Source of the DNA: Nostoc favosum CHAB5714
Lineage (GTDB): Bacteria; Cyanobacteriota; Cyanobacteriia; Cyanobacteriales; Nostocaceae
Direction: 5' to 3'
Length of the DNA: 64,000 nucleotides
Assembly: GCF_020829495.1 (NCBI RefSeq)
Contig: NZ_JAIVFQ010000014.1
Location: 1-64,000, forward strand
Under the pieces are notes generated by a model. That model worked only from the letters and a program-made list of their open reading frames with translations. It searched no databases and was not told where the DNA came from. Shown in pieces: positions 62,933 through 64,000 of the stretch; the first letter of the stretch is position 1; each line of letters starts with the position of its first letter. Position numbers and translations under genes: made by a program.

Positions 62933-63403
62933 ATGTCTAAACGCAAATTGCCCAAAGGCCGTAGTGTTAGTTCAGTTGCTCTAGAACCAGAAGTTGCGAT
63001 CGCCATTCTGGGACTATTTTCTGCTGCGGCTGACGGTGAAGGTATTTCTTCAACAGAAGAATATGCTTTGAGTGAATTTCTCAGTCAGGTTAGCTTATTT
63101 GAAGATTACTCTGAAGAAGACTTTGAAGAATTAACCGAAAAAGTCGTCAGCTTGATTGAAGAAGAAGAACCAGAAGATTTAATCGCCCAGTCCATCGAAT
63201 CCTTACCCAATAAAGGCTATCGTGAAGCTGCATACATCACCGCTATCTTAGTAGTAGGGATTGATGAGGAAGTACCCGAAGCTGAACAAGATTATATCTC
63301 TGAGCTTCAGGAAGCCTTAAACATTTCAGACGAACGCGCACAAAAACTTATAGATGGAGTGTTCGGGGAAGAGGAAGAAGAGGAAGAGGAAGAAGAGTGT
63401 TAA
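62933..63403 (+). CDS. TerB-like (TerB superfamily) acidic protein
   Basis: The 156-residue protein has a basic start (MSKRKLPKGRSVSSVALEPE) and a helical core (VAIAILGLFSAAADGEGISS, LPNKGYREAAYITAILVVGI) with DGE and DEE acidic motifs that in TerB bind metal. It ends in an acidic run of eleven Glu and a Cys. The fold assignment rests on the AAxADGExSxxEE pattern. A good ribosome binding site (AGAGGATA) precedes ATG 62933. The role, in tellurite or stress response, is unproven. Confidence 0.65.
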   Translation: MSKRKLPKGRSVSSVALEPEVAIAILGLFSAAADGEGISSTEEYALSEFLSQVSLFEDYSEEDFEELTEKVVSLIEEEEPEDLIAQSIESLPNKGYREAAYITAILVVGIDEEVPEAEQDYISELQEALNISDERAQKLIDGVFGEEEEEEEEEEC

Positions 63404-63522
63404 ATAATTCGTAATTCGTAATTCGTAATTCGTAAATTTTGTTTTGTAATGGGGATTTAACCCCAACACAAAACTTGCGTGATTTTTGAACCGGGGGACT
63501 TAAACCCACGGAACTAGTTAAT
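63404..63522. repeat. TTAA-flanked dispersed repeat, copy 3
   Basis: It starts ATAATTCGTAATTCG immediately after the TerB-like stop codon and ends GGAACTAG before TTAA. It lacks the GCTCGATGACTCGC stretch of the other two copies. Confidence 0.6.
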
Positions 63523-63596
63523 TGCCTCCCGTGGAATTGACGTTAAAAAAATGCCAGACAAAGGTATTATCATCAAGTAGTTTTAATAACTATGTG

Positions 63597-64000
63597 ATGA
63601 CTAGAAAAATTTCCCTTGGCTTGATGCTGCTGTTTCTGGGTACTCAAATTGGTGTTACCCAGTCAGCAGCTAAAGCACAAACCCCAGTTGCACCAACAAC
63701 TACCACAAAATCAATTTGCTCTACCCAACTGGGAACAGCTATAGATGCTGTAATCAATCGTCCCTTATTTAGTCGGGTGCGCTGGGGAATTTTAGTGCAA
63801 CCCCTGTCAACGGGGCCAACTCTTTACAGTCGGGATGCTCAGAAATATTTTACTCCCGCGTCTAACCTCAAATTGCTAACAACAGCAGCTGCATTGCAGC
63901 AGTTGGGTGCTAATTTTCGGATTCGCACCTCTATTTATCAGAATGGCAATGGTGTTTTACGTGTTGTCGGTAGGGGAGATCCCAGCTTAAGTGATACTCA
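63597..64000 (+). CDS. D-alanyl-D-alanine carboxypeptidase/endopeptidase (PBP4 type), cut by the window end
   Basis: From ATG 63597 the protein has a signal peptide (MTRKISLGLMLLFLGTQIGV, cleavage near AKA) followed by a periplasmic part. The SxxK motif appears in TPASNLKLLTTAAALQQLGA, characteristic of S13 peptidase DacB, preceded by WGILVQPLSTGPTLYSRDAQ. It hydrolyses peptidoglycan cross-links. The window ends after GRGDPSL, before the SxN and KTG motifs. Confidence 0.85.
   Translation, partial: MTRKISLGLMLLFLGTQIGVTQSAAKAQTPVAPTTTTKSICSTQLGTAIDAVINRPLFSRVRWGILVQPLSTGPTLYSRDAQKYFTPASNLKLLTTAAALQQLGANFRIRTSIYQNGNGVLRVVGRGDPSLSDT

Overview
The window looks like chromosome of a filamentous, Nostoc-like cyanobacterium. 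Genes such as psaK, acsF, a four-ACT aspartate kinase and a graspetide (microviridin-type) cluster point to cyanobacteria. The palindrome GCGATCGC (HIP1) is very frequent, and the spacers are crowded with short palindromic and tandem repeats, as in Nostocales. No rRNA, tRNA or CRISPR array was recognised.

Region 1 (about 1-8250) is a mobile element of plasmid or phage character. It carries two ribbon-helix-helix regulators with palindromic operators and a DnaB-N plus RepA-like ATPase replication protein, now split by a frameshift. The 3' part of that gene holds ten copies of an octamer in both orientations, which looks like an iteron origin. A tyrosine recombinase and a cassette of small proteins with a LamG (tail-fibre-like) protein follow, and a DUF433 antitoxin with a clipped toxin closes it.

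Region 2 (8250-20600) is ordinary chromosome: rqcH, a GT4 glycosyltransferase, psaK, a DUF3891 gene, manganese catalase, a GlsB-like membrane protein, and divergent hemN and acsF, two tetrapyrrole genes. The spacers hold MITE-like elements and hairpin cassettes.

Region 3 (20600-26800) is a graspetide cluster: a precursor peptide with three T-x-K-x-P-S-D cores and two ATP-grasp ligases on the minus strand. Divergent from it is a CBM20-SGNH-DUF1796 fusion protein. A pile-up of small transposable elements at one 10-bp target follows.

Region 4 (26800-40000) holds an amidase, a membrane pentapeptide-repeat protein, a broken toxin-antitoxin pair, an acyl-CoA synthetase, corA, a TPR Ser/Thr kinase-like protein with a degraded DFG motif, and lysC.

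Region 5 (40300-45550) is a gene graveyard: a GTP-cyclohydrolase-II-like gene fused by deletion to a uracil phosphoribosyltransferase tail and interrupted by a MITE, a frameshifted ABC binding protein, an ABC ATPase with an internal stop, and tails of an FAD oxidase, a Dam methylase and a TIR protein. I read it as a collapsed uracil-catabolism (URC) locus.

Region 6 (45690-64000) is mainly housekeeping: a GPH transporter, a phosphoribosyltransferase, topA, ftsH, an FMN reductase, a ferrochelatase-like protein with a poly-His tail, an alpha/beta hydrolase, an MFS protein, ilvB, a toxin-antitoxin pair, a TerB-like protein and the start of a PBP4-type carboxypeptidase.

A thread through the window is tandem arrays with an exact 21-bp period at unrelated loci, together with at least four families of short mobile repeats whose target duplications can be read directly.
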